Assembly: GCA_025677825.1 (NCBI GenBank)
Contig: JAIXMO010000054.1
Coordinates: 1 to 64,000 of the forward strand
DNA from: Helicostylum pulchrum
Lineage: Eukaryota > Mucoromycota > Mucoromycetes > Mucorales > Mucoraceae
Length of the DNA: 64,000 bases
Direction: 5' to 3'
Of the stretch, positions 60,590 to 64,000 are shown piece after piece. The notes under the pieces are model-generated. The model saw only the letters and a list, made by a program, of their open reading frames with translations, had not been told where the DNA came from and ran no database searches. Made by a program: the position numbers and the translations under genes. Every line of letters begins with the position of its first letter. Position 1 is the first letter of the stretch.

Positions 60590-63500
60590 TTAATCAATTG
60601 AAGTAAGGGACGACGATATAGAATTATTTACAGGAGTATAAAAGAGTTCCATTAAGGCTTCAAGATAGTTTTCTGCAAACGATGACATATAGAATTCATG
60701 TTCAGAATCATGTTGAGATACGAAATTATGAGCCAATTCATGACACAAGGTCATAAACCAATAAATCGTGGCCTCCTTACGTTTACTCTTTTCTTGTTGT
60801 GGGTTACTTGGTTCATGCAATGCTAAATAATATCTCAAGTTCATAAATAAACTACCGCTAGTATTAAACGCAATGGCTGGTCCCTGACTATCATAAAAGA
60901 TTTGAATCGTATTGAGTCTTAATTCAAATACCTTGGACAATTCTGTCAAGATATTGGTAAATCGTGTCATTGCTTGTCCGTATTGTTCAAGTACATCATC
61001 AGCACTTACACTACGATGTACATAGAATTCCATACCCAGTACATTACCAACATAAGTCAAGTCTTGACCTGGCGTACTATCACAGTAACTTGCCGATTCA
61101 TTCACTTGGTTAATACGAGGTGGTGAGTATAGATCTTTTCCTGCATATGGTTTACATGAATGAATGGCTCGTTTCAAATTTTGACGAATATTGGAAGTAA
61201 AATTAGGTGTGATCGTAGATTCTGATCGAGGTAGCTTTGACTTTTTCTCAATTTGTTTCGTAATTTCGGAAGGAGCAGATACATTATCTTGAGGAGAAGG
61301 AGTTGGTGGTAAAGGATTTGCAGTAGGTTTCCAAGTAGACCACATTCGATTTATAAATCCAGATTGCTTTTCATTTTGTTTAGCTCTTTCTGCAGCCAAT
61401 TTAGCTTCCTTTAATTTTCGCATCTTTTCTTCTTCTTCTGATACAACAGATCCAACGACTTCTTTTTCATGCTGTTTCGATTTAGGATAATCATCATGTA
61501 ATAGTTTATTAATTACATTTTGTACATGATCTTGAGTTTGTTGAGCAATAAGTTGGCGAATATATCCTTCTTGACAATCACTAAAGACATCCTGTACTTG
61601 CTTTGTATATTTATCAACATCTTTAGGTGATAACGAAGGTAAACGAGAAGTAGGAGGAGATGGAGAGGAGTTGATAGCAGGTGATGGTGTAGGCGTTACT
61701 GGTTGTTTGCGGATATTTAAAATACGATCAACAGGTACACCTTTACGTCTCAAACTGTATAAACTGGCAGTCAAGTATCGTTCTACAACAATTGCATCGT
61801 TAAATCGAACACGCGCAAAGATCAAACTACATAATGAATTAGCAATATCGTAATAATCGATGTCGTTGGTGTCAGATAAATAGATGCCAAAGTTGACTCG
61901 ATCAGCACAAGATGTCGTAGGTTGAACATTATTTTCATTTGTGTGTCTAAATGTACGAGTAATTTTTAGTTCACGAACTTGAGTCATTTTGAGATTTTGC
62001 TTCACGTATCGTTCATCATGCAATAATTCTTTACGACGTTGAGGGTTATCATTCATCATTTGGTAAATAATAATCGGCGTACGTTCAAAGATCACTTCTG
62101 TGATTTGTTTAGTTTTTGGCGTTACACCCATACTACTGGCGTATGAATAAGCTTCGCGAATTTGACTATATACATAAAAATAAAATAAGTCAATCAAATA
62201 ATATACATACAAGCCATTATTATTATTCTTACTTACCTGGAGAGAGTTTTACTTCCCAATTGAACATAAAAGTCTTCTAATAAAGTTTCCATGGGAGCAG
62301 ACAAAGGGGAGAAGATTTGTTGACCCATAGTATCATCAATAATAAAGATATCGGAAGCCTTTGCTAATCTATATTGAACAAATTCATCATCCGATTTCTC
62401 TTCCGGTTCATCTTCTTTTTTATCAGATTCTTTTTTATCGGCATCTTGTTGTTCAGATAAAGTGGTACGTTTGATACCAACTAAAAAGGGTTTGGTTTTC
62501 ATATCACTATAAAGCTTCTTATTGGATTTAATCATATAGAACTGTCCAGCAATTTGACGAAGTGCACCCAGGTACCTTTCACCACCACTACTAAGATCCC
62601 AGAAACGCTGAGGGTCCTTCACAATCATTGCGGCTAACTCGACTGTAGTAGGTTCGTCCTTGACTCCACAAGAACGTAAGAAGGAATTTGCCAATGATCC
62701 GAAATTAACATACAAGAACAACTCCTTATGAAAATTAGTTGAGGTCTCTGATTCAAAGTAACAGTAAGCAGGTGCCTTCAATACATTTACGTTATTTTCT
62801 ATAACAGGAATAAACGAAAGTTGCCTTAATTGTTCCCATTGTGATCTAGAGAATTCTCCCATACGACTTGCCATAAACTCAAATATCTTTCGAGCCAAGC
62901 TTGGATCAGTTTCTTGCTTTTGTAAAAACGCATTTACTAAGCGATCTGGAGGAGGGTTTTCCGCTACACCTAATTTATCGCGCACAGTTATTAAATCAGT
63001 ATGTAATACTTGGAACCCAAGAAGTTGGACATCTGGGTTGGTGAAACAATCACGAGGCGTAGCAAATGTTTTTCCGTCAGAACAAGGTAAGAATTTGATT
63101 TGAATCGTATTTACATCGTAGGCACTAGCATAGTCTTGATGATGTTCAATCAAATAAGATAATGCACGCCTTTGAATTGTTTTTCGGTCATTACTCATAA
63201 TGGGTTCAGGTGCAGCTAATAGTAAGAGTGTGGCTAAAGGAGGGGACATAACTAAACCCAATTTCTCCAAGAACTTGGCTTCGTCACTCATTGATCTCCA
63301 TCGAGTTTGAGGCGTCCAGTAAATTAAAGGTAATTTCAAATCACGAGTAATATCAGTAGGAGCAAACAAATCTCCAGCACGATACCGTTTATATATCTTT
63401 TTGGTCTGTTTTTCAAGGATAGGAACTCCAGCTACTGTGAATTTGCCAGTGGGTTTTTCGATTTCTTTAATGCGAGGTTCTTCTCCTTCTTTGGTAAAGA

Positions 63501-64000
63501 TGGAAGTTTCACGTAATCGACGCGTCTCGGTATCGGTTAATGTAGTTTGAACAGAGGTTAAATACTTGACAAGTTCAACATGAGACCAACTACCATCTGA
63601 AATCAAACGGTCAAAAACCATTTGTAATTCTACGTGCTACATAATAATAATAATAAAAACGTTTAGATACTAAGCATCCAAACTAATATCTCCGTTTTTT
63701 TTTTTTTTTTTACCTTTCGAACACCAAGTGAAGTCAAGAAAGCTTCATTTGTATTTCTAGCTTGACTGAATTCAAGAATTGGTAAATCATCAAACAAGTT
63801 AACCGAAGGGAAATAAGCATCCTTTGGTAACTTCATACCGAATCGAGTGGGCATACAAGTTTTGTTGGCAAGCAATGTAACGATATCGTTTTGTGCCTTG
63901 GTTGAAATATGCTGGTATTGTTTAGATAAAATACCCAATACACGCTCCGAAAAATCCTTTGATGTGCTTATTTCTGGCTTGGAATTGACTATATATTGAG
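60590..64000 (-). CDS. DUF3684-family large protein, 5' part beyond window
   Basis: Visible exons 64000-63714 (open to the edge), 63636-62237 and 62165-60590 join in phase, about 1087 aa. The sequence matches the fungal DUF3684 family (about 1700 aa), whose missing N-terminal part carries an HSP90/sacsin-like GHKL ATPase fold. Seen here are FLTSLGVRK, MVFDRLISDGSWSHVELVKY, KAPAYCYFESETST, LRSCGVKDEPTTVELAAMIV, and near the C-terminus HELAHNFVSQHDSEHEFYMS with YLEALMELF. HELAH looks like a metalloprotease HExxH motif (H-E-L-A-H), an observation worth testing. A Lys/Glu-rich coiled-coil linker (KLAAERAKQNEKQ) and Pro/Ser tracts separate the parts. Function in fungi is unknown. Confidence 0.88.

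Overview
The window reads as nuclear DNA of an early-diverging filamentous fungus, most likely a Mucoromycota/Mucorales species. The reasons are AT-rich intergenic DNA full of A/T homopolymers, many short GT-AG introns (about 50-80 nt) at clean phases, a Zn(II)2Cys6 activator, a class V myosin, a kinesin-13 and a fungal DUF3684-type protein, together with decayed repeats of the kind seen in Mucorales. No prokaryotic organisation, rRNA or tRNA was recognised. Exon models were built by hand from splice signals and reading-frame continuity and are not supported by transcripts.

Layout. 1-3.9 kb: the edge of a Sel1-repeat gene and a non-coding inverted-repeat element. 3.9-22 kb: Zn2Cys6 regulator (-), myosin V (-), SnoaL-like pathogen-related protein (+), a large low-complexity membrane protein (-), and an ankyrin protein (-). 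22.2-24 kb: the wreck of a Fanzor/TnpB-like gene (-), the most striking object in the window. 24-29.5 kb: mostly empty, with one acidic hypothetical protein. 29.5-44 kb: a compact housekeeping block with Mad3/BubR1-like checkpoint protein, a PY-motif protein, BSD-domain protein, AMMECR1, ER-lumen DnaJ (DNAJC3-type), TMEM18, a 41-residue membrane ORF, SAM-kinesin-13 and neutral sphingomyelinase. 44-57 kb: repeat-rich, with a TA-flanked MITE and a decayed three-gene locus (PD-(D/E)XK-like protein, PIF/Harbinger-like DDE transposase, and a Mucorales-type repeat-family protein). 57-64 kb: an ER-type membrane protein with a KEQT repeat, complex I NDUFB7, and the 3' part of a DUF3684 gene that runs off the window.

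The housekeeping genes do not form one pathway. They share compact promoters and 3' ends: DNAJC3 and TMEM18 are head-to-head over 194 bp, kinesin-13 and sphingomyelinase are tail-to-tail with 22 bp between stops, and the BSD gene ends 90 bp before the AMMECR1 start. Several genes use very small exons (7, 11 and 23 nt) and two introns appear to be GC-AG. The accessory regions hold at least four independently damaged mobile or repeat-family genes with single-lesion frameshifts, so relatively recent decay (or sequencing error in homopolymers) is visible in place.
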